Below are positions 26,671 to 34,673 of a stretch of 64,000 nt of DNA, piece by piece. Positions within the stretch are counted from its first letter, which is position 1. The number at the start of each line of letters is the position of its first letter. Under the pieces are notes generated by a model. It had not been told where the DNA came from. It saw nothing but the letters and a program-made list of their open reading frames with translations, and did no database searches. The position numbers and the translations under genes are program-made. This DNA is from Gracilimonas sp046602855 (GTDB taxonomy: Bacteria; Bacteroidota; Rhodothermia; Balneolales; Balneolaceae), in assembly GCF_046602855.1 (NCBI RefSeq), contig NZ_JBKINJ010000001.1, positions 2,046,001 to 2,110,000 of the forward strand, read 5' to 3'.

Positions 26671-28050
26671 ATGAAACGCACAAAATGGCGAAAGAAAAAA
26701 AAGAAGGTAAAGGCAAAGACAAAGCGTCAACGGGTGTCAAAAAAACATCATCAGTTGATAGCTGTCAACCTTAAAGAAAAGATGAGATACTTTGAACAAC
26801 ATCCCCCTGATATTCCCGGCTTTTCAGTTTCACGGATGGAATACCTGATTCATCTGATACTCACCCGAAAACAGGTAGACAATGATAATTATTGCAATGC
26901 CTGGTCAATCTTGAATATGGAGTACATGAACAATGTTATTCCACAGGCAAGTAAGTACCTCCACCTGTTACGTGAGGAAGGTATCATCGAATGGATAAAT
27001 CATAGTGCAGGACGAAACAGCAGATGGTACCGACTGATAAATGAAGGTTGGACAGAACAGGTACCAATCACTGATATGAAAATCATCCGCAGGGTCGAAA
27101 AAAATAAATCTCACCTTGCCCGACGTAACAGCAAAAAGCACCCGTTTCTTAACAAAGCTATCAGGAAGGTGAACATAGACTTTGAGGAAGCCCGGCAGGC
27201 AGTTGATGAAAAGTACCAAGAGAATATTCAAAAAGGTATGGATGCCGAGGGAGCAGAAGCACGCAGAACGTATGCCTTGTCTGCTATAATGAGAATACAC
27301 GCGGAGGAAATTTACATCAAAACCAATACCACCAATTTCCGTCTTGATAGTAACTTTACCAACCTGCCCGGCTACCTGCTGAAGTATTGTCATATTGAAG
27401 GACAGTCGTTCATTGAAATGGATATAAGAAATAGTCAGCCCTACTTTGCCGGAGCTCTGTTTAATCCCACGAAGGAAGTACTGGAAGTGATGGAGGACTA
27501 TCTACCTCATAGCGATCTTATGTCTGTAAAGCCTTTGTTATCCATTGAAGCTCATGATGTTAACCTGTACCGTTCTTTAGTATCAAGTGGTAAGTTTTAT
27601 GAGTATATGGCACAACAGTTTCAGGATAGAGGGTTAACGGAGTTCGCCGACAGAAAGCAATTAAAGACCTATCTCTTTAAATCGGTTTTCTTCGGAAATA
27701 AATACACGTATAAATTCAAAGGTAAAGCCGGAGAACCCGCACGGGTATTTAAGGAAGTGTTTCCAACTGTCAATAAAGTGTTCAACCGGATTAAACGGAA
27801 AGAGCACAACAAACTGGCAATTTTGTTACAACGGATTGAATCTTACACAATGCTGGAACGGGTAGTAAAAGAGATAGAATCTAAGCACCCCGATATGGAT
27901 ATGCTGACAAAGCACGACAGCATCTTACCCGTACGGTTACTGATGCCTAACAAGCCCGGCGCTTTGGAGTCTGTCAGGAGTATAATGGTGGATACGATAA
28001 CGACAGTTACAGGACTGGCACCACAAGGCAGGATGAGGAAGCTGAGATGA
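26671..28050 (+). CDS. Putative replication protein with polymerase-palm-like motifs
   Basis: The 459-aa protein has a very basic start (KRTKWRKKKKKVKAKTKRQR), then a winged-helix-like block (about residues 85-130, SKYLHLLREEGIIEW). Three spaced segments then resemble A-family DNA polymerase or T7-type RNA polymerase palm motifs: A, FIEMDIRNSQPYFAGA near 249; B, RKQLKTYLFKSVFFGNKY near 328; C, LTKHDSILPV near 411. The HD in motif C and the Lys/Phe-Gly pattern in B are as expected. It lacks room for an exonuclease domain. A replication initiator or primer-synthesising enzyme of the element is the best guess. Confidence 0.5.
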   Translation: MKRTKWRKKKKKVKAKTKRQRVSKKHHQLIAVNLKEKMRYFEQHPPDIPGFSVSRMEYLIHLILTRKQVDNDNYCNAWSILNMEYMNNVIPQASKYLHLLREEGIIEWINHSAGRNSRWYRLINEGWTEQVPITDMKIIRRVEKNKSHLARRNSKKHPFLNKAIRKVNIDFEEARQAVDEKYQENIQKGMDAEGAEARRTYALSAIMRIHAEEIYIKTNTTNFRLDSNFTNLPGYLLKYCHIEGQSFIEMDIRNSQPYFAGALFNPTKEVLEVMEDYLPHSDLMSVKPLLSIEAHDVNLYRSLVSSGKFYEYMAQQFQDRGLTEFADRKQLKTYLFKSVFFGNKYTYKFKGKAGEPARVFKEVFPTVNKVFNRIKRKEHNKLAILLQRIESYTMLERVVKEIESKHPDMDMLTKHDSILPVRLLMPNKPGALESVRSIMVDTITTVTGLAPQGRMRKLR

Positions 28051-28127
28051 TTGATATTCCAGAGAACCGGGAGTTGTATTTATTGAGTCACAACGGTTTA
28101 GAAAGAAAGTACGAACATAATGGATAG
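28047..28127 (+). CDS. 26-aa microORF coupled to the polymerase-like gene
   Basis: The ATG overlaps the upstream TGA (ATGA). The peptide is MIDIPENRELYLLSHNGLER plus six residues, charged and not hydrophobic. The overlap suggests coupled translation, but it may be chance. Confidence 0.3.
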   Translation: MIDIPENRELYLLSHNGLERKYEHNG

Positions 28128-28242
28128 AAAAGGTATGAGATAAGGTAATAGATAATGAGTATAGGTAGGATTGATAGAAGAATAAGAATACAGGTTATAG
28201 AATAAAGCGCCTGAATTGACAGATAAATAAATAGGAGAAACA

Positions 28243-29019
28243 ATGCCACAGAAATGCCAAGTATGCGCACACCCGAAAACACATGAAATTGATAAACGAT
28301 TGGTACAAGGTGAGTCCACCCATTCCATAGCTCGTGATTACAAAGGACTGGATTATCAGAATGTCTGGAGGCATGGTCAAAACCATCTCCCAGCTAAACT
28401 GGTACGCCATACCACCAAGCAAGAACGAGCCCACGCCCAAGACTTGTTTTCCAATATTCAGGATGCACTTGATGAAGCGAATGAAATTCTAAAGGAAGCC
28501 CGGGAGAACAAACAAAACAGGCTATCACTTGATGCTATTAAAACCATTCTATCAGCCAATGAATTATTTGCCAAGATGATAGCGAAGGTGAAGGAGTTCG
28601 AGCATAAGGATCAGCAACGGGAAGATGGTTTAGTTTCCAGCCATATCAGCGGAGGACTGGAACACCTGACAGATAACGAATTAAAGGCACTGACCCAGTT
28701 GATGTCTAAGGTACATTCACAGAGCCCCGACCATGAACTTGACCCGGTAACCCGTATGTTTGTTGATAGTGTCAGTCGTTCAAATGATTACGACCAACAG
28801 CACAGGAATAAGCAGATGGCATCAGGTTCGGATTCCCCACGAAACCGCCCCAACCAAGCAAAACATACTAAAAGAGCCGGGTCAACTGACCTATGGGATG
28901 ATGGACTGGACTTAGAACTTGATGATCTTGACAACCTTGATTTAAACGAAGACCCCGACTGGCTCAAAGAATACCGCAAGAACAATCCATCATTGCCTAA
29001 GCGGAACGGCGGGCGGTAG
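28243..29019 (+). CDS. Zinc-finger/HTH protein resembling terminase small subunits
   Basis: The 258-aa protein opens with CQVCAHPKTHEIDKRLVQG and continues STHSIARDYKGLDYQNVWRH and NHLP. This Cys-x2-Cys-x-His knuckle plus HTH layout is common in phage proteins annotated as small terminase-like or HTH DNA-binding. A helical middle (about residues 60-120) and an acidic tail (DGLDLELDDLDNLDLNED) follow. If it is a true TerS homologue it would steer a helper phage's packaging enzyme to this element's DNA. No large terminase is present. A plain regulator is the alternative. Confidence 0.5.
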   Translation: MPQKCQVCAHPKTHEIDKRLVQGESTHSIARDYKGLDYQNVWRHGQNHLPAKLVRHTTKQERAHAQDLFSNIQDALDEANEILKEARENKQNRLSLDAIKTILSANELFAKMIAKVKEFEHKDQQREDGLVSSHISGGLEHLTDNELKALTQLMSKVHSQSPDHELDPVTRMFVDSVSRSNDYDQQHRNKQMASGSDSPRNRPNQAKHTKRAGSTDLWDDGLDLELDDLDNLDLNEDPDWLKEYRKNNPSLPKRNGGR

Positions 29020-29441
29020 TATCTTACCTATCAACTACCCGTTTTCGTTAGTATACGGTTCGTAGACTAACTCTATCCATGTTCTTTAGTACTTACACTA
29101 CCTACAGCCTTTCAACGTGTTAGAATACTGAGAGAATCGCCTTTTTAAGCACCTGATTTTCAATGTCATGAATTGGCGTGATAACTAACATTATGTAAAG
29201 TGATATTTTCCCAACATGCCTTAAAACGTGATAAACAAGGATTTTAGTGAATTACTTGGTTAACTAAATTAGGCGTTGATTGGTGCTTACCTAAAAACCG
29301 TTAAAAATGAATTTTTTGACAATTCATGAATTAGAACTATAAAATCTATTCCAGAAGAATAGTTTAAATTTCTAAAAACTAAAAAAAATGTGACTTTAAT
29401 AGATAATTTTGCTTTCATATAGGTATAACTCATATGGATTT
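29020..29441. other. AT-rich gap of about 420 bp between element core and defence cargo
   Basis: Base composition drops sharply toward A/T from here. No convincing ORF, hairpin or RNA is seen, apart from a partial inverted pair around GTTAGTATACGG/TAGACTAAC near 29047-29072. It probably holds the promoter of the defence operon and marks the cargo boundary. Confidence 0.5.
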
Positions 29442-30530
29442 ATGCCTTTATCAGAAGAACTTCGGGGACTAGATATCAAAGATATTGCACCAGCAACTTC
29501 ACAATCGGTGAACTATGGTGTTCCCATCCCGAAAATTCAAAGATTAAAAATAATTTCCGCTGATGATTGGGAAGTTATAGTTGAACAATGGGCATCAACT
29601 CTGTCAGATCAATACAATTTTATTCGAAGGATGGGTGGTGCTGGAGATAAAGGTGTTGATGTAGTTGGTTTTTATGATGAGGTTGATTTTCACAAAGACT
29701 GGGATAATTATCAGTGTAAGCGTTACGATAAACCGCTCTCACCAAGCATGGTTAGTGAAGAAGTTGGTAAATTAATTTATCATGCTAAAAATGGTGAATA
29801 TAAACCCCCTTTGAAATACTTTTTCGTTGCCCCAAAAGATATTGGTACTAAGCTATCAAATTTAATTTCCAAACCAGATGAGCTAAAAGAAGATATTAGA
29901 AAACATTGGGATACTAGGTGTAAAGATAATATTACCTCTACAGGTGAAGTAAATCTTGAAGGAGATTTATTAGATTATTTTGAGTCATTTGATTTCTCAA
30001 TCTTCAGTTCAGTTTCCCCTCTCGAATTATTAGAGGCGCACTCAAAAACACCATTTCATAGTACTTATTTTGGAGGAGGCTTACCTTCAAGAGATGAAAT
30101 TCAAACACCTCCACAAGAAATTGTGGAAACAGAGTTTAGGTACATAAATCAACTTTTTGAGGCTTATTCAGACTATAAAGGAAAGATAGTGTCCAACTTT
30201 GATGATCTCGATGAAGAGTTTGCAGAAGATTTTCATCGTCAAAGAGAAAGGTATTATCATGCGGAATCACTGAGAAATTTTGCAAGAGATAATGTCCCTG
30301 AGGGTACATTTGATAATTTAAAAGATGAAATCTACCAGGGAGTCGTCGATAAATGTAATTGTGAATACGATAATGGTCTAATAAGAATGAGGGAAACAAT
30401 AAGTCAGTCTGTTCAATTAAACTTGACATCTAACCCATTAATTCAGGTACTTAAGATTCACGATAAAACAGGCATTTGTCACCACCTATCTAACGACGAT
30501 AAATTAATTTGGGTTAAGAATAATGAGTAG
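29442..30530 (+). CDS. ABC-3C (Lamassu-like) defence system, nuclease effector component
   Basis: The N-terminal domain has a restriction-endonuclease (Mrr/Cap4-like) core: WEVIVEQWAS, then GGAGDKGVDVVGF, then WDNYQCKRYDKP, giving the D-x(n)-Q-x-K arrangement of PD-(D/E)XK enzymes (about residues 45-105). The helical C-terminal half would bind its partners. The frame runs from a TTG at 29409, but the ATG at 29442 (MPLSEELRGLD) fits the likely domain start. It overlaps the next gene by 8 nt. In ABC-three-component systems this subunit is the toxic effector unleashed after the ATPase senses infection. Confidence 0.75.
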   Translation: MPLSEELRGLDIKDIAPATSQSVNYGVPIPKIQRLKIISADDWEVIVEQWASTLSDQYNFIRRMGGAGDKGVDVVGFYDEVDFHKDWDNYQCKRYDKPLSPSMVSEEVGKLIYHAKNGEYKPPLKYFFVAPKDIGTKLSNLISKPDELKEDIRKHWDTRCKDNITSTGEVNLEGDLLDYFESFDFSIFSSVSPLELLEAHSKTPFHSTYFGGGLPSRDEIQTPPQEIVETEFRYINQLFEAYSDYKGKIVSNFDDLDEEFAEDFHRQRERYYHAESLRNFARDNVPEGTFDNLKDEIYQGVVDKCNCEYDNGLIRMRETISQSVQLNLTSNPLIQVLKIHDKTGICHHLSNDDKLIWVKNNE

Positions 30531-31002
30531 TAAGAATTCCCCATTTAACAGCCCACTAGAGATTGGGATAAGGTGTCTTGCACTATTGGACTCTTCTTAT
30601 CCAACGGGTTTAGACGTTAATAGGTTAGTAGACTTTGATTACTTATTGATACACTCTGGTGATATAGACGGTCCCAAAAGTTTACATCCTCCTCTACCAT
30701 TGAGAACAGGTGAAATCATTATCAAGCGAAAGCTAATTCAAAGAGCATTATTCTTAATGATTAACAAGAAGTTGATTAAAAGAAAAGCAACCAATGATGG
30801 CATACAGTATTATCTAGATGAAAATGGCAGACCCTTTATCAGGTCTCTTAATTCTGAGTATGTAGAAAAACTTACAGATCGGGCGAATTGGGTTTTAGAA
30901 GAATATGGATCTACTAGTGATGAAGCATTAAGAGCATTAATAAGTAATTTTTTCGACCGGTGGACAACTAATTTCCAAAGTACTGAAAGGTACTCAGAAT
31001 GA
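30523..31002 (+). CDS. ABC-3C middle component
   Basis: The 159-aa protein lies between the nuclease and ATPase genes and overlaps both (8 and 4 nt). NSPLEIGIRCLALLDSSYPTGLDVNRLVDFDYLLIH (in parts: GIRCLALLDSSYPTGLD, VDFDYLLIHSGD) and LHPPLPLRTGEIIIKRKLI are characteristic of middle components, small winged-helix-like adaptors in ABC-three-component systems (LmuC-like in Lamassu terms). It probably links the ATPase to the effector. Confidence 0.75.
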   Translation: MSSKNSPFNSPLEIGIRCLALLDSSYPTGLDVNRLVDFDYLLIHSGDIDGPKSLHPPLPLRTGEIIIKRKLIQRALFLMINKKLIKRKATNDGIQYYLDENGRPFIRSLNSEYVEKLTDRANWVLEEYGSTSDEALRALISNFFDRWTTNFQSTERYSE

Positions 31003-32858
31003 AAGCTATACAAATAAAACAACTTCGGTTTCTAGGCAATAAAAAGATTGATGCTTTAATAGAATTCGAACAGGGTCTTAATGTTATTTATGGGGCTTCA
31101 GACACTGGTAAGTCCTACATAGCGGAAACATTAGATTATATGTTTGGAGGAAGTAATGCACCTAGGGACATTCCAGAAGCTGTCGGATATTCTAGCATTG
31201 AATTAACACTATATGTCCAAGATCAAGGATACTATTTACTCAAGAGAGGATATGATGGAGGTGATTTTGTTTTATTTAGTTCTAATGAAAATGGTGAAAA
31301 ATTAGAGCAACTTGAGACTCTATCACAGAAATTTATAGCTGGAAAGACCGATTCAATTAGTGGATGGTTATTAAGTATTATTGATTCATTACACAAAAAA
31401 CTAAAAAGGAATAAAAAGGGCGATAAGAAAAACTTATCATTCCGAGATTTTGCTCGACTCGTTATTGTTCAAGAAACAGAAATCCATAAGAGAACCTCCC
31501 CATTTCTATCAGGGCAATTTTTACTAGTAACACCCGAAAAATCTACCTTTAAATATTTACTAACAGGTATAGATGACAGTGATGAATATCTTGCTGAAAA
31601 GGATATAAATGAATTAGCGTCTGTACCAAAAGTAGAATTGATAGACGAATGGATATCTGATATTAATATAGAAATCGAACAACACTCTAATAAAATTAAT
31701 GAACCAGTATCTTCATTAGAGGAAATTGATAAACTTCAGGAGAGTTTAGAAGGGCTGCTAACTGAAGAGAAAGAAAAGATTGAAAATTTAAAAAGGACAA
31801 TAGACGAAGAGTTAGATAAAAAGCGTTCGTTAGTTCAAAAAATAGAGTCAAGAAAAGATAGAATTGATGAAATAAATGAACTTCGTTCTAGATTTAAATT
31901 ACTTTCTGAGCACTATTCAACAGATATACAGAGATTAGAAGCAATTATAGAAAGTGGGTCTTTAATAGTTTTTGAAGGCTCTGATATTTGTCCACTTTGT
32001 GGTGCGAGTGAAGAACATCAAAACACTGATACAGACTGCGATGCAAATTTTAGTGAGATAGTAAAAGCAGCTGAACAAGAAACAAAGAAAATTCACATTC
32101 TTGCTAAAGATTTGGGGGAAACAATTGAGTCTTTAAACATTGAAGAAAAAGAGCTCTTAGACGCAAATTTAAAATCAAATATAGACTTATTAGAGGTTAC
32201 CCAAAAAATAAATACTAGTTTAACAGCTGAACTGAGCTCAACTAAAGATTCTTATTCAAATTACATTAGTAATATGCAGGATTTGAAGTACTTAAGAAAA
32301 TTAATTGAGAGAAAATCGAACCTTCAAGTTCAAAGAAACAAGTTTGCCCCTATAGAGGATAAAAACGAAGGTAGCTCAGAGAAGGATAAAAGATTATTAA
32401 GTGAAACATTGCTTAATGAATTCTCACAAATGTTAGAGAACACTTTAAAAGAGTGGCATTATCCGGGTTCTGAAAGAGTACATTTTGATAAAACTGAATT
32501 TGACTTTGTAATCAATGGAGTGCCTAGAGGTAGTAGAGGTAAAGGATTTAGGGCAATTACTCACGCTGCCATTTCATGCACATTAATGGAATATTGTGTT
32601 ACAAAAGATTTACCCCATCCAAAATTTTTGGTTCTTGACTCACCACTCTTAGCATATTATAAGCCAGAAGGAGATGATGATAGTTTAGTAGGCACTGATT
32701 TAAAGGAAAAATTCTATGAATATCTTTCTTCGCATTTCAATAAAGATCAGGTGATAATCATAGAAAATGAAGCCCCTAGTAATGACTTAAATAATATAAA
32801 CACAATTCACTTTACGAGAAATGAAAATGAAGGAAGGTACGGGTTATTCCCAAATTAA
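30999..32858 (+). CDS. ABC-3C SMC-like ATPase (LmuB-like)
   Basis: The 619-aa protein has Walker A YGASDTGKSYIAE at residues 32-39, long coiled coils (about 235-310 and 355-450), a zinc-hook-like CPLCGASEEH near 332 between them, and a C-terminal ATPase lobe with KFLVLDSPLLAYY (Walker B, near 543) and VIIIENE. This is the Rad50/SMC-like subunit that senses DNA in ABC-3C/Lamassu systems. The ATGA overlap with the middle component gives a three-gene operon. The Asp after Walker B Ser-Pro replaces the usual Glu arrangement, as in DUF3732-type members. Confidence 0.8.
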   Translation: MKAIQIKQLRFLGNKKIDALIEFEQGLNVIYGASDTGKSYIAETLDYMFGGSNAPRDIPEAVGYSSIELTLYVQDQGYYLLKRGYDGGDFVLFSSNENGEKLEQLETLSQKFIAGKTDSISGWLLSIIDSLHKKLKRNKKGDKKNLSFRDFARLVIVQETEIHKRTSPFLSGQFLLVTPEKSTFKYLLTGIDDSDEYLAEKDINELASVPKVELIDEWISDINIEIEQHSNKINEPVSSLEEIDKLQESLEGLLTEEKEKIENLKRTIDEELDKKRSLVQKIESRKDRIDEINELRSRFKLLSEHYSTDIQRLEAIIESGSLIVFEGSDICPLCGASEEHQNTDTDCDANFSEIVKAAEQETKKIHILAKDLGETIESLNIEEKELLDANLKSNIDLLEVTQKINTSLTAELSSTKDSYSNYISNMQDLKYLRKLIERKSNLQVQRNKFAPIEDKNEGSSEKDKRLLSETLLNEFSQMLENTLKEWHYPGSERVHFDKTEFDFVINGVPRGSRGKGFRAITHAAISCTLMEYCVTKDLPHPKFLVLDSPLLAYYKPEGDDDSLVGTDLKEKFYEYLSSHFNKDQVIIIENEAPSNDLNNINTIHFTRNENEGRYGLFPN

Positions 32859-32880
32859 CTCTTCAAGCTTCATTTTTTTT

Positions 32881-32909
32881 GTAAGGAATTGCTTTCCCAT
32901 CGCTCTTAC
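32881..32909 (+). promoter_or_regulatory. 29-bp ECF-like promoter motif, copy B
   Basis: GTAAGGA, 15 nt, CTCTTAC. The spacing is identical to the four other copies in the window. It lies 30 nt upstream of the 60-aa gene and 22 bp after the stop of the ABC-3C ATPase. Confidence 0.7.
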
Positions 32910-32939
32910 TTATAGCAACCGGAACCAAACTTTTGCTAT

Positions 32940-33122
32940 ATGGAACAGAAAAGAATCATTTATTTAATGAAACGGATACATTCGTATGTTCGGGGAACGC
33001 TATCAGGGGCAGAAGCTGATAAACTTTGGATTGAGTTTTTGAAAGACCCAGCATGGTTAGATGTGCTTGAAATTGAAATTCACTTATTGCATGCGTTCAA
33101 TAATGCTGAAAATGATAATTAA
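32940..33122 (+). CDS. 60-aa small protein under the shared promoter motif
   Basis: The peptide contains RIHSYVRGTLSGAEADKLW and IEFLKDPAWLDVLEIEIHLL. It resembles, from memory, the first about 60 residues of anti-sigma or regulatory membrane proteins in related bacteria (pattern YxxGxLxxxExxxLWxxFLxxPxxxxxLE), but has no membrane segment here. It could be a truncated or stand-alone regulator domain. The position 30 nt after promoter copy B supports it being a real gene. The function is unknown. Confidence 0.55.
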   Translation: MEQKRIIYLMKRIHSYVRGTLSGAEADKLWIEFLKDPAWLDVLEIEIHLLHAFNNAENDN

Positions 33123-33325
33123 TCACGGAAGTATATCTAAAAGTAGTCCCTTGCTTATAAATAAATAATCAAGTTTGTTATTAACAAAAATTTTGAGGGG
33201 GCATGTGGCAGTGGTTCAATAAGTGCCACCCAAAACCATAAAGTTTAGAATTAATGAAGCAACAAAAGGATTTTGAGTTTTAGGTATTAGATCACTAATC
33301 ATAAACAATAAAATCGAGGTACAAT

Positions 33326-33532
33326 ATGGAAGCTTTATCAGGAATACTGTTAATATTATCAATTCTTGGAATTATAGTAGCAATTCTGTGGATTATCCTC
33401 CCATTTACAGTTGGGTCAATATTAACTCAGATCAAAAAAACGAATAAGCAATTGGATCAAATGCACATTGAGATCATGGAATTGAATAGTCATTTAAAGA
33501 AGGGACAGAACAAAGAGTATATAGATAGGTAG
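33326..33532 (+). CDS. 68-aa single-span membrane protein
   Basis: One hydrophobic segment (about residues 5-32, ILLILSILGIIVAILWIILP) is followed by a short amphipathic helix KKTNKQLDQMHIEIMELNS. No family is recognised beyond small membrane proteins with a cytoplasmic coil. It is preceded by about 200 bp without a gene, including a GTGGCA/TGCCAC stem at 33205-33229. It belongs to the AT-rich cargo. Confidence 0.6.
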   Translation: MEALSGILLILSILGIIVAILWIILPFTVGSILTQIKKTNKQLDQMHIEIMELNSHLKKGQNKEYIDR

Positions 33533-33601
33533 CCTAGAGAACCTAATTGATGAGAATCTCCCAATTCAACAAATACATTTTAAGAAATCGGAGTACAAAA
33601 A

Positions 33602-34072
33602 ATGAACAAGTTAATTTTATTATTTATTTCCATTGCATTTCTAGCGTCATGCGCAACCACAAAAACTGATCCTACCTCACCAGGGGGATTTATTTACTAC
33701 AATATTGATTTTAAAAAATATAGTGACCAAGGGTTTCAAATAACTATTGAAAAACCATATGGGGATTACAAGTCTATCGGATTAGTTTCCGTTGAACTAT
33801 ATCCAGAAACAAAAGAGATCAGCTACTCCCTTTACAATTCTGCCGTTGATGGTGTTATTGATTCAGATGGAAAAAGTTTCAGAGTTTGGAAAAGATACGA
33901 AGGTAGTCGAGCTCATTATTATGCTACTGAGAATGTTGATGCTCAAGAAGCTATTGATGAAATATTCAAAGTCGCCAAAGGCTGGGGTGCGGATGCTATC
34001 GCAAATTTTGACATTAATCGTTCCGGAGAAGTAGTTACAGTTAGTGGTTTCGCTATTGATAAAGAAGACTAA
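33602..34072 (+). CDS. 156-aa lipoprotein of unknown function
   Basis: The signal peptide MNKLILLFISIAFLASC carries a clear lipobox (LASC). The mature part contains YNIDFKKYSDQGFQITIEKP and ends with ADAIANFDIN and EVVTVSGFAID, giving an alternating strand pattern. ATG is 3 nt past a GGAG-containing leader. It is followed within 17 bp by a second exported protein gene, so they likely work together at the envelope. Confidence 0.7.
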   Translation: MNKLILLFISIAFLASCATTKTDPTSPGGFIYYNIDFKKYSDQGFQITIEKPYGDYKSIGLVSVELYPETKEISYSLYNSAVDGVIDSDGKSFRVWKRYEGSRAHYYATENVDAQEAIDEIFKVAKGWGADAIANFDINRSGEVVTVSGFAIDKED

Positions 34073-34089
34073 TTATGGAGGATGATAAA

Positions 34090-34614
34090 ATGAATTTAAT
34101 TAGATTATTTATCATCACATTTCTGACGAGTGTTGGAATAAGTCATTCTGCAAACGGTCAATTTTTAAGACAATTATCTTTAGCTAATATTGATACTGTA
34201 GAAGTTGTAGTTAATATTGATGAAGACTCAGAATATTCTAGGTTGGAAAATCAGCTTAAGAATAGAACTGAACTTCGTCTGCGTCAGAATGATATTAGAA
34301 TTGGTGCAAGTGCAAATACAATAGCCACATTGTCTTTCAATGTATTAATGCTAGATATTGGCTTCAAAGGTGGTGACAATTTTGGTAAAGCTGCTCGTTA
34401 TGATTTGGAACTAACACAGATAAGTTCACTTGATCAAATACCGTTACCTATCTTTTCAATTACATGGCAAAGTAGTGGAATTACTATTACTTCGGAAAAC
34501 GACTTAGAAGCAACGCTAAGGAATATATTAAACTCATCACTTGATGAATTTTTAAATGATTACATATCAATTAAACAAGAATTGGAAAGTCCGGTTGAGC
34601 TAGAAGAGAATTAA
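34090..34614 (+). CDS. Exported protein of about 174 aa, partner of the lipoprotein
   Basis: The frame opens at 34075, but GGAGG at 34078-34082 is well placed for the Met at 34090 (MNLIRLFIITFLTS), which also gives a clean signal peptide ending near SANGQ. The rest shows NIDTVEVVVNIDEDSEYSRL and RTELRLRQNDIRIG, resembling periplasmic proteins of unknown role that measure or bind other envelope components. It is followed by a strong terminator. Confidence 0.65.
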   Translation: MNLIRLFIITFLTSVGISHSANGQFLRQLSLANIDTVEVVVNIDEDSEYSRLENQLKNRTELRLRQNDIRIGASANTIATLSFNVLMLDIGFKGGDNFGKAARYDLELTQISSLDQIPLPIFSITWQSSGITITSENDLEATLRNILNSSLDEFLNDYISIKQELESPVELEEN

Positions 34615-34636
34615 TTTAAAATCTGAACAGAAAATA

Positions 34637-34672
34637 GAAAAAGCCCAGCGATTCCGGCACCGGGCTTTCTCA
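34637..34672 (+). terminator. Terminator after the exported-protein pair
   Basis: AAAAGCCC and GGGCTTTC form a stem around a loop that itself contains a CCGGcaCCGG-like pair. It lies 22 bp after the stop codon. Confidence 0.75.
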
Positions 34673-34673
34673 A

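Noticed and set aside
29409..29441. TTG start for the ABC-3C nuclease
   Set aside because: The ATG at 29442 is closer to the expected domain start and no ribosome site supports the TTG.
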